From IMG/VR virus record IMGVR_UViG_3300037585_000348, positions 1 through 28,309 of that record: DNA of 28,309 nt; one strand, given 5' to 3'. Positions 21,962 through 28,309 of the stretch are shown piece by piece. The stretch's first letter is position 1. The number at the start of each line of letters is the position of its first letter. The notes beneath the pieces are model-generated. The model did no database searches. It had not been told where the DNA came from and worked only from the letters and a program-made list of their open reading frames with translations. Source of the DNA: a virus. The translations under genes and the position numbers were made by a program.

Positions 21962-22533
21962 TAATCAGAAGCATTTAAAAAGTTTCTCAATGTAAGTTTA
22001 GTTCCCTGTCTCATTGGTCTTTCAAGGTTCATTCCGTTATAGTAAGCATTTTGGTCAGGACTTATGTCTGCTCCTGAGTTAGTGTTGTATTCAGGAAAGC
22101 TAGATATATTGTTAGTGATATATTTAATCATTCTTTCCGTAAAATATTCAGCATTGTTTCTCACCTCTTCTCTAAGGTGTTGAGCTTCTTCTGTGCTTAA
22201 AGCATTTCCTGTTTCAGAAGTCTTAGAATAGATATTACCATTTTCCGTTTTAAAGCGTAAATAAGGTATACACATATGAAACGCCCAAGAAGGTAAACAA
22301 TCCCCAATATATTCATCTACTAAAGTCTTGTAAGCTTCATTTCCTACATTACCTATAGTACCTGCTGTAATTAAACTTTCTAATTTTTCGTAAAGTGTAG
22401 TTCCAAGTTTTGTTTCTATATAAATACGCTGTGCCTGTAACACATAAGGTAGCAATATTTCAGGATCTACATTTAAGTTGATTGCTGTGCTGTCTTTCAG
22501 CTTTGCTTCTGATATAAATAATACGTATGCCAT
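21961..22533 (-). CDS. Head-tail connector-like protein (DUF6712-like)
   Basis: This 190-aa protein begins MAYVLFISEAKLKDSTAINL and continues NVDPEILLPYVLQAQRIYIE with TKLGTTLYEKLESLI. This helical pattern matches a Bacteroidetes phage group that I relate to DUF6712 and to gp6-type head completion adaptors. The gene directly follows portal with a 2-nt gap, the usual site for adaptors that sit below the portal ring. The C-terminal part (LERPMRQGTKLTLRNFL) is less defined. Confidence 0.6.
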   Translation of the reverse strand: MAYVLFISEAKLKDSTAINLNVDPEILLPYVLQAQRIYIETKLGTTLYEKLESLITAGTIGNVGNEAYKTLVDEYIGDCLPSWAFHMCIPYLRFKTENGNIYSKTSETGNALSTEEAQHLREEVRNNAEYFTERMIKYITNNISSFPEYNTNSGADISPDQNAYYNGMNLERPMRQGTKLTLRNFLNASD

Positions 22534-22535
22534 AA

Positions 22536-24428
22536 TTATCTTGGTTCTAAAAATCCGTTATTCTTCATTCTCTTAGGTGCTTTTGCAACTAGCCCACTAT
22601 TTCTTCTTAAAGTAAATCCTTCACTAATAGCTTTTACATCTGATATAATTTGACTGCTTTTAATATTAGACTTAGCATTTCTTAATGATGTCTTGTACAC
22701 AATTCTTTTGAAATAGTGATGACAGTTACCACCGCCTTTAAAAAGCCAGATTGAGTAAGTTGCACTTCTTCCTTTAGGTCCCCAACCTTTATTTACAGGC
22801 TTATTTGTTAAAGCTAATAAATCTTCCTTCCTGTAAACTTTTGAAGCCGACATCATTAATCTGCAAAAATCTCTTGTTTCACCTTCTTGACTTAGAGCAT
22901 TGTCTTTAGTGTACATATACCTAACTTTATAGTAGTCGTTATAGTCTTTATTTACTCCATCTTGAGCACTTCTTGCGTTAGGTCTAGCAGTTCCTGTAGA
23001 TGCTAGTTCTGTTTTACCATTAGCAATATTATTAAGTTCTGCTTCAAAGTCAAAATCTTCGTGTTCATCATTTGCATTTTCTTCATCTACTATTTCCCAA
23101 TCTTCAGGAATATCTTCACCAAAGTCTGCAATAAAACTTTCTAATTCAGTAAAGTCATTATCTGAATTTTTACATTCACATTTTTCTACTTCAGAAAGCT
23201 TCACATCTTGTTCTACTGTATCTTCATCTCCTAGAGGTTCAAGTCCTAAGTCAGCTCTTATTTCGTCAATCGTCATAACTTCTCTAATAGTTTTACTATC
23301 AAATTGAACTGTAATAGGTTTTAATTGCACAAACTCAACAGGCAAGTCCATATTGTTTACTGAGAATATAGTTTGTAAAGTGTTTAAGATGTTTAATTGG
23401 AAACCTCTTACTACTGTATTTTGGTAGAAATTAGCAGCGTTTATAAGTTCATCAGCATTACTAGAAAAACCATTGTTTGTATCAATACCCATTAAAGTTT
23501 TAGATGTAATTCTGTGAGCTGCACAAATATTAGAAACTAAAAGCTCTTGTAAAGCTAAGTATTGTTTGTCAGCATCAGAAACACTTATAGGAGTTATTTC
23601 AGGAGTTCTAGTCTTATCGTCTGAGAATGTTAAAATAAACTTCCCTGAGTTAGAAGCTCCTGTGAACTTCTCTACTAAACTTTGTTCTATCTGTCTTCTC
23701 TCCTCTTGCGTAGGGATACCATTAGCAAAAGAAACAAAATAGCTCCCACTAAATCCATTTTCTATATTGTTTAAATGAAACTCTGCAACTTTTTGGTCTA
23801 CTAAAGCCCAATTGCAACCTGCTATATAATCAGGAGTATGGTAGATATCCATATTAGGACTGTAAGCACCTGAGTAAAGTAATTGACTCCCTGAAGTTCT
23901 ATCATTAACATTGAAAGCAGCAATAGGATAAGGTTTATTTGTTCTAGTGTTTCCCCAATCAGCACTTATAAAGAAAGTATCAACCTTACCCATTTCATTA
24001 GGTCTTCCTGCTCTTACACGTTCTACAGGGATGTGATACACCTCAGCTATTTCTGTTCTATCTCTGTTCCATACAATATGTAAAGCATATGCTCCTTGAA
24101 GTTTAAAATCAAAAGCAACCTTTTTAATTACTTGGTGTAAACTTTCATTTGAATTTGCGTGTCTAAGAAACTTCTTTAATTTTACATAAGCTTCTAAATT
24201 AATAGCGTCTTCTTCTTCACAAACTAAGTCTTCACCTGCTATCATTTCTGCAGTCTGATTAACGATTGCAGCGTGTGTAGAACTGTTGTAGTAAAGGTCA
24301 ATTAAGAACTGAGGATATAAGTTTCTCCAATCTTCAGTTCCGTACTCTATGTAATCACGACCTCTTACTTCTTGTACTATTGGTGCAGTTGAAGTTTCTA
24401 AGTTAATGCTTAATATTGTATCTTTCAT
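22536..24428 (-). CDS. Portal protein with C-terminal MuF-like Cys/His domain
   Basis: This is a 630-aa protein. Residues 1-410 look like a phage portal: an N-terminal part with NSSTHAAIVNQTAEMIAGED, a central region with YHIPVERVRAG (131-141) and FANGIPTQEERRQIEQSLVE (234-253), and the wing/stem ISVSDADKQYLALQELLVSN ... ICAAHRITSKTLMGI (281-315). An acidic linker (about 410-470; CECKNSDND) is followed by a separate domain at 500-580: TRDFCRLMMSASKVYRKEDL, VNKGWGPKG and IWLFKGGGNCHHYFKR, with C522, C569, H570 and H571. This recalls MuF-type minor head proteins fused to portal. The portal is the DNA entry gate; the extra domain may be internal or bind metal. Confidence 0.85.
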   Translation of the reverse strand: MKDTILSINLETSTAPIVQEVRGRDYIEYGTEDWRNLYPQFLIDLYYNSSTHAAIVNQTAEMIAGEDLVCEEEDAINLEAYVKLKKFLRHANSNESLHQVIKKVAFDFKLQGAYALHIVWNRDRTEIAEVYHIPVERVRAGRPNEMGKVDTFFISADWGNTRTNKPYPIAAFNVNDRTSGSQLLYSGAYSPNMDIYHTPDYIAGCNWALVDQKVAEFHLNNIENGFSGSYFVSFANGIPTQEERRQIEQSLVEKFTGASNSGKFILTFSDDKTRTPEITPISVSDADKQYLALQELLVSNICAAHRITSKTLMGIDTNNGFSSNADELINAANFYQNTVVRGFQLNILNTLQTIFSVNNMDLPVEFVQLKPITVQFDSKTIREVMTIDEIRADLGLEPLGDEDTVEQDVKLSEVEKCECKNSDNDFTELESFIADFGEDIPEDWEIVDEENANDEHEDFDFEAELNNIANGKTELASTGTARPNARSAQDGVNKDYNDYYKVRYMYTKDNALSQEGETRDFCRLMMSASKVYRKEDLLALTNKPVNKGWGPKGRSATYSIWLFKGGGNCHHYFKRIVYKTSLRNAKSNIKSSQIISDVKAISEGFTLRRNSGLVAKAPKRMKNNGFLEPR

Positions 24429-24431
24429 ATT

Positions 24432-25109
24432 TTATAAGTTTGATAAATAAGTATTTACATTAGCTGTTAATGCTGTACTTTCTGTATCATATATTTGTAC
24501 TTCGCTAATTGTTCCATCATAAGGATTAGCATCTGGTGATCTTACTCCTATTGCATCAATATTTACTGTTCCTGCTAAAGTTTCTGTATCAGTTTGAGCT
24601 ACTCCATTTACATAAAGTGTTACTAAGTCAGATGAGTTTCTTGTAATAACTAAATAATTGTCTGCTATTAAATCTCCATCATTAACAGTAATATCAACAT
24701 AAGAACCATCAGTTTTGAACCTTAGTGATGTGCTATTAGTTATTTTAAAAAATTCGTTTGTTGTAGTGTTATCACCTAAGACAATTACCATACTTGCTGA
24801 GGGAAATAGCCTTACACCTACAGTAAACACACCTGACAAAAGTATGTCAGAAGCAGCCTGTAAACTCTGTGAAGCAGAAGCGTCAAAATCAATAGCTCCA
24901 GAATTATATGCAGGTTGTTCACTTGCTGTAGCTTGAAGCATATTAAAACTATTTGTAGAACTATCAGCCCAAGCAGAAACATCTGAACCATTTAATGTAA
25001 TTCCTGTTTGGAATTTGTACCACGCTTCTAGACCTGTTTCATCAGATGGCTGCCAACCCCCTAAAGTATTAGTGCTTACTAAACTTAATGCTTGTTTGAG
25101 TGCTAACAT
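24432..25109 (-). CDS. LamG / concanavalin A-like virion protein
   Basis: This 225-aa protein has a laminin G-like jelly roll: EAWYKFQTGITLNGSDVSAW with ADSSTNSFNMLQATASEQPA, FTVGVRLFPSASMVIVLGDN, SLRFKTDGSYVDITVND, LVTLYVNGVAQTDT and DGTISEVQIYDTE. These are the usual landmarks of phage LamG domains that bind sugars. The first 20 residues (MLALKQALSLVSTNTLGGW) may anchor it to the capsid. It lies between two small structural genes and portal, so I infer a head decoration or fibre that sticks to polysaccharide or host surface. The ATG overlaps no other gene; the stop precedes the portal ATG by 3 nt. Confidence 0.7.
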   Translation of the reverse strand: MLALKQALSLVSTNTLGGWQPSDETGLEAWYKFQTGITLNGSDVSAWADSSTNSFNMLQATASEQPAYNSGAIDFDASASQSLQAASDILLSGVFTVGVRLFPSASMVIVLGDNTTTNEFFKITNSTSLRFKTDGSYVDITVNDGDLIADNYLVITRNSSDLVTLYVNGVAQTDTETLAGTVNIDAIGVRSPDANPYDGTISEVQIYDTESTALTANVNTYLSNL

Positions 25110-25393
25110 TATATAACTTGCTCATAGTAACAAATAGCTAAACCACTTGTCAAAGTGATAGCAGTACATTGAAGGAATAAAGTCGTTCCTGCAGGTATAG
25201 TCGTGTGAAGACTAGCTGCTGCTGAACCTGTGCCTGTTTGAATATTAGAAGCTGCTATTGAAGCTATTACACTTTCAGTAACAAAGTGAATTGCATAATA
25301 GTCTTTACCTGTCATTGCTGTTGTAGTTATAACATCACATCTATTTTTACCTAGTTGCTCAGTTAATAATTGTTGTACATTTTCTATTGCCAT
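25109..25393 (-). CDS. Small virion protein, unknown
   Basis: This 94-aa protein is Ala/Thr-rich and of low charge (ESVIASIAASNIQTGTGSAA, TIPAGTTLFLQCTAITLTSG). It ends in CYYEQVI and overlaps the LamG gene by one base (TAATG). It has the feel of a capsid decoration or minor structural protein and sits in the head region, but I do not recognise a family. Confidence 0.45.
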   Translation of the reverse strand: MAIENVQQLLTEQLGKNRCDVITTTAMTGKDYYAIHFVTESVIASIAASNIQTGTGSAAASLHTTIPAGTTLFLQCTAITLTSGLAICYYEQVI

Positions 25394-25404
25394 TTTATTT
25401 TATT

Positions 25405-25887
25405 TTATTGTCCGTAATATATGTAATTTGTTTCTGTCGGTGCTACTCTTTGTGTATATTGAACTTGTTCTGTTCCATCTTTTTCTGCTAGATACATCTT
25501 CCCTTTAGTAACTAACCCCTGTACTATTCCTTTGTTATCAGAAGCAGGACTTAAAACATCATCTTCTGTTGCAGGAGCATTTCCTGAACTAATTGTTACT
25601 GTTCCTAGCCAACTAACTTCATAAACTTCATATTTCCAATATCCTGCAGGAAATAGTTTTGTTGCTCCCGTATAAATATTAGGAACAGCATTATAGGTAT
25701 ATCGTATTTGAGTGTATCTATCTTTTATCATTTCAGATTGTGGGTAAGCATAATGAACAGACTTATCTAGGTCATTAGTAAACTTTACTAAGTGTCTTAT
25801 TTGAGTAGAAGCCACAGAAGTATTTATACGATTATCCTCAGTTTGTACAAAGATATTAAAACCTGTTTCTGTTATTGCTTGTATCAT
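25405..25887 (-). CDS. Virion structural protein, unknown
   Basis: This 160-aa, mostly beta protein has many Tyr/Thr residues: MIQAITETGFNIFVQTEDNR, IRHLVKFTNDLDKSVHYAYP, YWKYEVYEVSWLGTVTIS, then KGIVQGLVTKGKMYLAEKDG and a QYTQRVAPTETNYIYYGQ end. It is the first gene after the terminator at 25948-25976 and has an exact TCTATTATATA motif 15 nt before its ATG, so it probably starts a new transcript. Family not recognised; a capsid or neck component by position. Confidence 0.5.
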   Translation of the reverse strand: MIQAITETGFNIFVQTEDNRINTSVASTQIRHLVKFTNDLDKSVHYAYPQSEMIKDRYTQIRYTYNAVPNIYTGATKLFPAGYWKYEVYEVSWLGTVTISSGNAPATEDDVLSPASDNKGIVQGLVTKGKMYLAEKDGTEQVQYTQRVAPTETNYIYYGQ

Positions 25888-25902
25888 AGTTAGTTTGTCT
25901 GT

Positions 25903-25913
25903 TATATAATAGA
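25903..25913 (-). promoter_or_regulatory. TCTATTATATA motif upstream of second head operon
   Basis: This is an exact copy of the recurring motif (extended TTTCTATTATATAACAG as at 10179). It lies between a rho-independent terminator (25948-25976) and the ATG at 25887. This placement just after a terminator is the best support that the motif belongs to a promoter. Confidence 0.5.
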
Positions 25914-25947
25914 AATAAGCTGAATTTATTTGTATTGAGTTAGTAAT

Positions 25948-25976
25948 AAAAAGAAAAAGGTGAGCCTAAGCCCACC
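25948..25976 (-). terminator. Rho-independent terminator after the capsid/tube genes
   Basis: On the minus strand GGTGGGC, loop TTAG and GCTCACC form a 7-bp stem with one G-U pair (25976-25959), directly followed by T5 C T5. It stands 28 nt after the stop of the probable tail tube gene. This is a textbook intrinsic terminator and would end the highly expressed capsid transcript. Confidence 0.85.
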
Positions 25977-26003
25977 CTAATCAAGAAATATATAAGAAAA
26001 CTA

Positions 26004-26588
26004 CTAAGATGTAGTGATTGATACATTCGTAAATGCTGAATTATCAAAAGGATTTGTAGTGTAATCTGCTACCATTGGGAATGGTTCTGCTTCCATTCCG
26101 TCAAATGTAAGAGTATATCCGTTTTTGTCTCCCCAAGCAGCGCCTGTGTCCATAGTACCTGCATTTAATTCCATTCCATTTACTCTACCTAAACAGATGA
26201 TAACGTCGTGTCCGTTAGCTAATTGTTGATTTAATTGAGCAAAGATAACTGTTTTAGTTGCTCCTAGCAATTTAATCTGATTTTGGTCTTCTTTCGTTAG
26301 TCTGTTGAATAATACCTGAGCTGTTGGTGTATAGTAGATAGTTCCATTTTCTCTACTTCCAACAATTGTGTCAGTAACAGAAGCAACCCCCATAGGCATA
26401 GCATATCTGTAAAGTCCTGTTCCTGCTCCCATTTCAATATCAGTAACTTCTCCTGAAGCTTCAACTATTCCTACTGTTTCTATTGGTGCTGTAAATTGGT
26501 CGTAAACTCCGAAATAAATAAATTTTACTCCTCCACTGATCCTATTACAGTCGAGTCCCCTACCTTTTGTTAGTGCTGTACAAGCCAT
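26004..26588 (-). CDS. Probable major tail tube protein
   Basis: This 194-aa protein begins MACTALTKGRGLDCNRISGG and continues VKFIYFGVYDQFTAPIETVG. A C-terminal block (GRVNGMELNAGTMDTGAAWG, then DKNGYTLTFDGMEAEPFPMV) matches my recollection of tail tube proteins in Bacteroidetes phages, where NGYTLTFxGxExEP is frequent. It follows the capsid gene after a hairpin and is followed by a strong terminator, as expected of an abundant virion protein. A head decoration protein is the main alternative because the gene is far from the other tail genes. The start is clear; the gap before it is 65 nt. Confidence 0.5.
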   Translation of the reverse strand: MACTALTKGRGLDCNRISGGVKFIYFGVYDQFTAPIETVGIVEASGEVTDIEMGAGTGLYRYAMPMGVASVTDTIVGSRENGTIYYTPTAQVLFNRLTKEDQNQIKLLGATKTVIFAQLNQQLANGHDVIICLGRVNGMELNAGTMDTGAAWGDKNGYTLTFDGMEAEPFPMVADYTTNPFDNSAFTNVSITTS

Positions 26589-26610
26589 TTTATTTTATTT
26601 TTTAGGTTAA

Positions 26611-26638
26611 GGGAGTGAGTGCCTAAGCACCCACTTCC
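26611..26638 (-). promoter_or_regulatory. Intergenic hairpin between capsid and next gene
   Basis: On the minus strand AGTGGGTGC, loop TTAG and GCACTCACT form a 9-bp stem with one G-U pair (arms 26635-26627 and 26622-26614). GG/CC outside can extend it past one mismatch. It has no T-run, so it may partially stop transcription or protect the 3' end of capsid mRNA. The design (same TTAG loop, same G-U step) is like that of the terminator at 25948-25976. Confidence 0.55.
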
Positions 26639-26653
26639 GTATTATTTATTTTA

Positions 26654-27565
26654 TTATGATTGGTGAACGATATCAGCTCCAACTCCTAACTGAACACCCC
26701 CTGAGTAACGAGCAACTAATCTCATATTATCACTCCCGTCAAGAGCAGCCATATCCATCAAAGAAATTCTTGTCGTATCGCTTAATAGGTCAGTTCCAAA
26801 AAATAAGTTAGACTTCTCTGCTGCTACTAATTGGTCGTTAGCCATTCCATTACAAACAGCGATTTTGTACCCTTCAAATACAGGTGCATAGTCTCCATTC
26901 ATATTGTAAGCATTAACATATCCTAAAGTAGATACTGCTGATACATATAAAGCGTAAGTCTTAGGACTCATATAGATATGTAAGTCATCTTTTCTTAATA
27001 CAGCAGAAATCTTAGTTGCCATATCAGAAGTTAAAGTTTGTAAGTTAGCAATAATGTTAGCTGCTGTATAAGCACCTGAAGCAGATGAAGTTTGAACTGT
27101 TCCATCTACTGCAAAGATACCTGTAGTTCCTGTTAAGAAACCTTCAAATTCTCCTGCTGTTGCTCCTGTTCCTGACCATACTGAAGCTTCAACTCCATTA
27201 GCGATAATTTCTCCCATATAAGAGATTACATAGTCATCAAAGCTTACAGGTGGTGGTGCTCCTGCTCCTGCTCTCATTTGTAATGCTTCCCAAGAGTCTA
27301 AAAGTGTAGACTTGCATAAGTCAAGGTTGATTTGTAAGTTCTTAGGCGTAAGTACATTTTCAGTAAGTGCTAAAGTACCTGCATCAGTAAAATCGCACGA
27401 AGCATCTTTTACCAATCCTGATCCCGCCATTTTCTGGATATTGCTCTTATACTTGATATTTTCGATCATAGTTAAGAATTCTAGTGAATTTGCTTGGTTT
27501 AAAGCTGCTGATACATAAAATCCTGCTGCCTTACCTGCAAAGTTGCTTGTCGTTGTGAAAGCCAT
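26654..27565 (-). CDS. Major capsid protein (HK97-fold type)
   Basis: This 303-aa protein is the likely capsid shell subunit. Typical parts are an N-terminal segment with LEFLTMIENIKYKSNIQKMA, a domain with VSFDDYVISYMGEIIANGVE that resembles the spine helix region, and a C-terminal A/P-domain part: KDDLHIYMSPKTYALYVSAV, APVFEGYKIAVCNGMANDQL and LVARYSGGVQLGVGADIVHQ. The IYMSPKTY and GGVQLGVGADI blocks are common in Bacteroidetes phage capsid proteins. It follows the scaffold-like gene by 29 nt. Length is normal for a small head. The exact cleavage site by the XkdF-type protease is not visible. Confidence 0.85.
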   Translation of the reverse strand: MAFTTTSNFAGKAAGFYVSAALNQANSLEFLTMIENIKYKSNIQKMAGSGLVKDASCDFTDAGTLALTENVLTPKNLQINLDLCKSTLLDSWEALQMRAGAGAPPPVSFDDYVISYMGEIIANGVEASVWSGTGATAGEFEGFLTGTTGIFAVDGTVQTSSASGAYTAANIIANLQTLTSDMATKISAVLRKDDLHIYMSPKTYALYVSAVSTLGYVNAYNMNGDYAPVFEGYKIAVCNGMANDQLVAAEKSNLFFGTDLLSDTTRISLMDMAALDGSDNMRLVARYSGGVQLGVGADIVHQS

Positions 27566-27594
27566 AGTGTTTGTTTTTTTTAGTTTATATTATT

Positions 27595-28305
27595 TTATTT
27601 ATTTAAATCTTGTAAGAATTTTTCTCTTTTAGATAACTTAGCATATTCTTTTCTTGATATTGGTTTTCTGTCTGAACTGAACTTGTTAGTATCTAATGGT
27701 GCTGAAGCAGGTTGTGCTGCTAACTCAGTCTTTAGTTTTTCGTTTTCTTCTTTTAATTTAGTCAATTCATCTTCTGCTGAAAATTCAACTACTTCTGTAG
27801 TTTTAATAGACTTAGGGTTTGTAGAAGGCTCAACTGTTTCTTCAGCTAATTCTTCAACTTCATCATCACCACCAACCTTAGCTTCTTTAAGTTTAGCTAC
27901 AGCGATTTCTAAGTTTTCAATTCTTTTCTCCATTCCTGCCCAATCAGCTACATCAGCTTCTTCTTCATAGTCTTCTTTTTCATCTTCTTCAGCTAATACT
28001 GTTTCTTCTGATAAATCTTCTTCTTCAACTGTATCTACTTCTTCAGTTTCTGACTCGATAACTTCAGCAACAATACCTTCTTCCTCAATTCTGAAAGATA
28101 CTCCTGTGTCAGTCTTGTAAGTTCCAACAGGTAATAAAATTGTAGTTCCGTCTTCAGTCAATACTGAAATATCCACTCCTGCTTCTAATTCTTCAGCAGT
28201 TGAAACAAAGATTGTTCCATCTTCTGATTTTGCTTGCCACTCTAACTTAATTGTTTCTTCTTTGTTAAGACCTAGAGCTACTAAGATTTGTTCTTTAATG
28301 TCCAT
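27595..28305 (-). CDS. Acidic scaffold-like protein upstream of capsid
   Basis: This 236-aa protein has a beta-rich N-terminus (EWQAKSEDGTIFVSTAEELE; about 1-85), a very acidic middle (about 85-160; long runs of Glu and Asp), a heptad-like helix (MEKRIENLEIAVAKLKEAKV), a second coiled coil (ELTKLKEENEKLKTELAAQP) and a basic end (ISRKEYAKLSKREKFLQDLN). This build and the place between protease and capsid genes fit a scaffolding protein that shapes the prohead and is then removed. The ATG (28305; also 61 at the other end) has an AT-rich leader with a copy of the TCTATTATATA motif 30 nt upstream once the circle is closed. Confidence 0.6.
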   Translation of the reverse strand: MDIKEQILVALGLNKEETIKLEWQAKSEDGTIFVSTAEELEAGVDISVLTEDGTTILLPVGTYKTDTGVSFRIEEEGIVAEVIESETEEVDTVEEEDLSEETVLAEEDEKEDYEEEADVADWAGMEKRIENLEIAVAKLKEAKVGGDDEVEELAEETVEPSTNPKSIKTTEVVEFSAEDELTKLKEENEKLKTELAAQPASAPLDTNKFSSDRKPISRKEYAKLSKREKFLQDLNK

Positions 28306-28309
28306 AATT
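28245..28309. repeat. 65-bp direct terminal repeat, right copy
   Basis: This is the exact copy of bases 1-65. The match breaks to the left of 28245 only because the window begins there. It closes the circle at 28,244 bp and joins the scaffold-like gene to its true upstream region at 62-110. Confidence 0.95.

Noticed and set aside
27683-27970. Plus-strand open frame of 95 aa within the scaffold-like gene
   Set aside because: It is the Ser-rich antisense reading of Glu-rich codons and lies completely in a good minus-strand gene.
1-28309. tRNA genes, CRISPR arrays, insertion sequences, integrase or repressor
   Set aside because: None recognised by eye; gaps are too short for most of these, and no transposase, integrase or CI-like protein appears among the genes.

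Overview
The window looks like one complete, circularly closed genome of a small tailed phage (siphovirus type) of a Bacteroidetes host, probably a flavobacterium. The first 65 bases are repeated exactly as the last 65 bases (1-65 = 28245-28309), so the ends overlap and the unique circle is 28,244 bp. The cut falls in the first codons of one gene. Host assignment is inference. It rests on the strong AT bias, A/T-rich leaders instead of clear Shine-Dalgarno sites, a TATTTTTG promoter-like element, and protein families I associate with Bacteroidetes phages (DUF3127-type SSB, DUF5675-type protein, small basic ...YRGQGR protein, portal with a Cys/His tail domain).

Every gene I accept lies on the minus strand, so the genome is read from right to left around the circle. 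The one sizeable gap (20094-20297) holds AT-rich direct repeats, a hairpin and a candidate promoter; I infer the early promoter and perhaps the replication origin there. No stretch over 300 bases lacks a gene. From this gap the order is as follows. Early region, 20.1-13.3 kb: small unknown proteins, an annealing-type recombination protein, an SSB-like OB protein, a DnaA-domain-IV-like protein, a DnaD-like replication protein, NinG nuclease, a sigma-factor-like regulator and small Cys-rich proteins. Packaging and modification region, 13.3-10.2 kb: ParB-like protein, an ABC-ATPase fused to a GNAT (Mom-like) domain, small terminase and large terminase. Tail region, 10.2-0.9 kb: tail chaperone with a -1 frameshift, tail completion proteins, large tail proteins, a fibre-like protein and a tape measure protein. 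Head region, which crosses the ends: XkdF-type protease, scaffold-like acidic protein, major capsid protein, probable tail tube protein, a true rho-independent terminator, small structural proteins, a LamG-like protein, portal and connector. Lysis region, 22.0-20.3 kb: three tiny genes, a DUF5675 protein, a holin-like protein and a metallophosphoesterase.

No integrase, excisionase, CI-type repressor, DNA polymerase, helicase, primase, tRNA or CRISPR array is visible. I infer a strictly lytic phage that borrows the host replisome through its own initiator-like proteins. Genes are packed with ATGA, TAATG and repeated 14-nt overlaps, which suggests translational coupling. The observations most worth following are the ParB / ABC-GNAT pair beside the terminase (possible DNA modification), the T10 frameshift in the tail chaperone, a TCTATTATATA motif repeated in the intergenic gaps, and the nested small genes in front of the DUF5675 gene.
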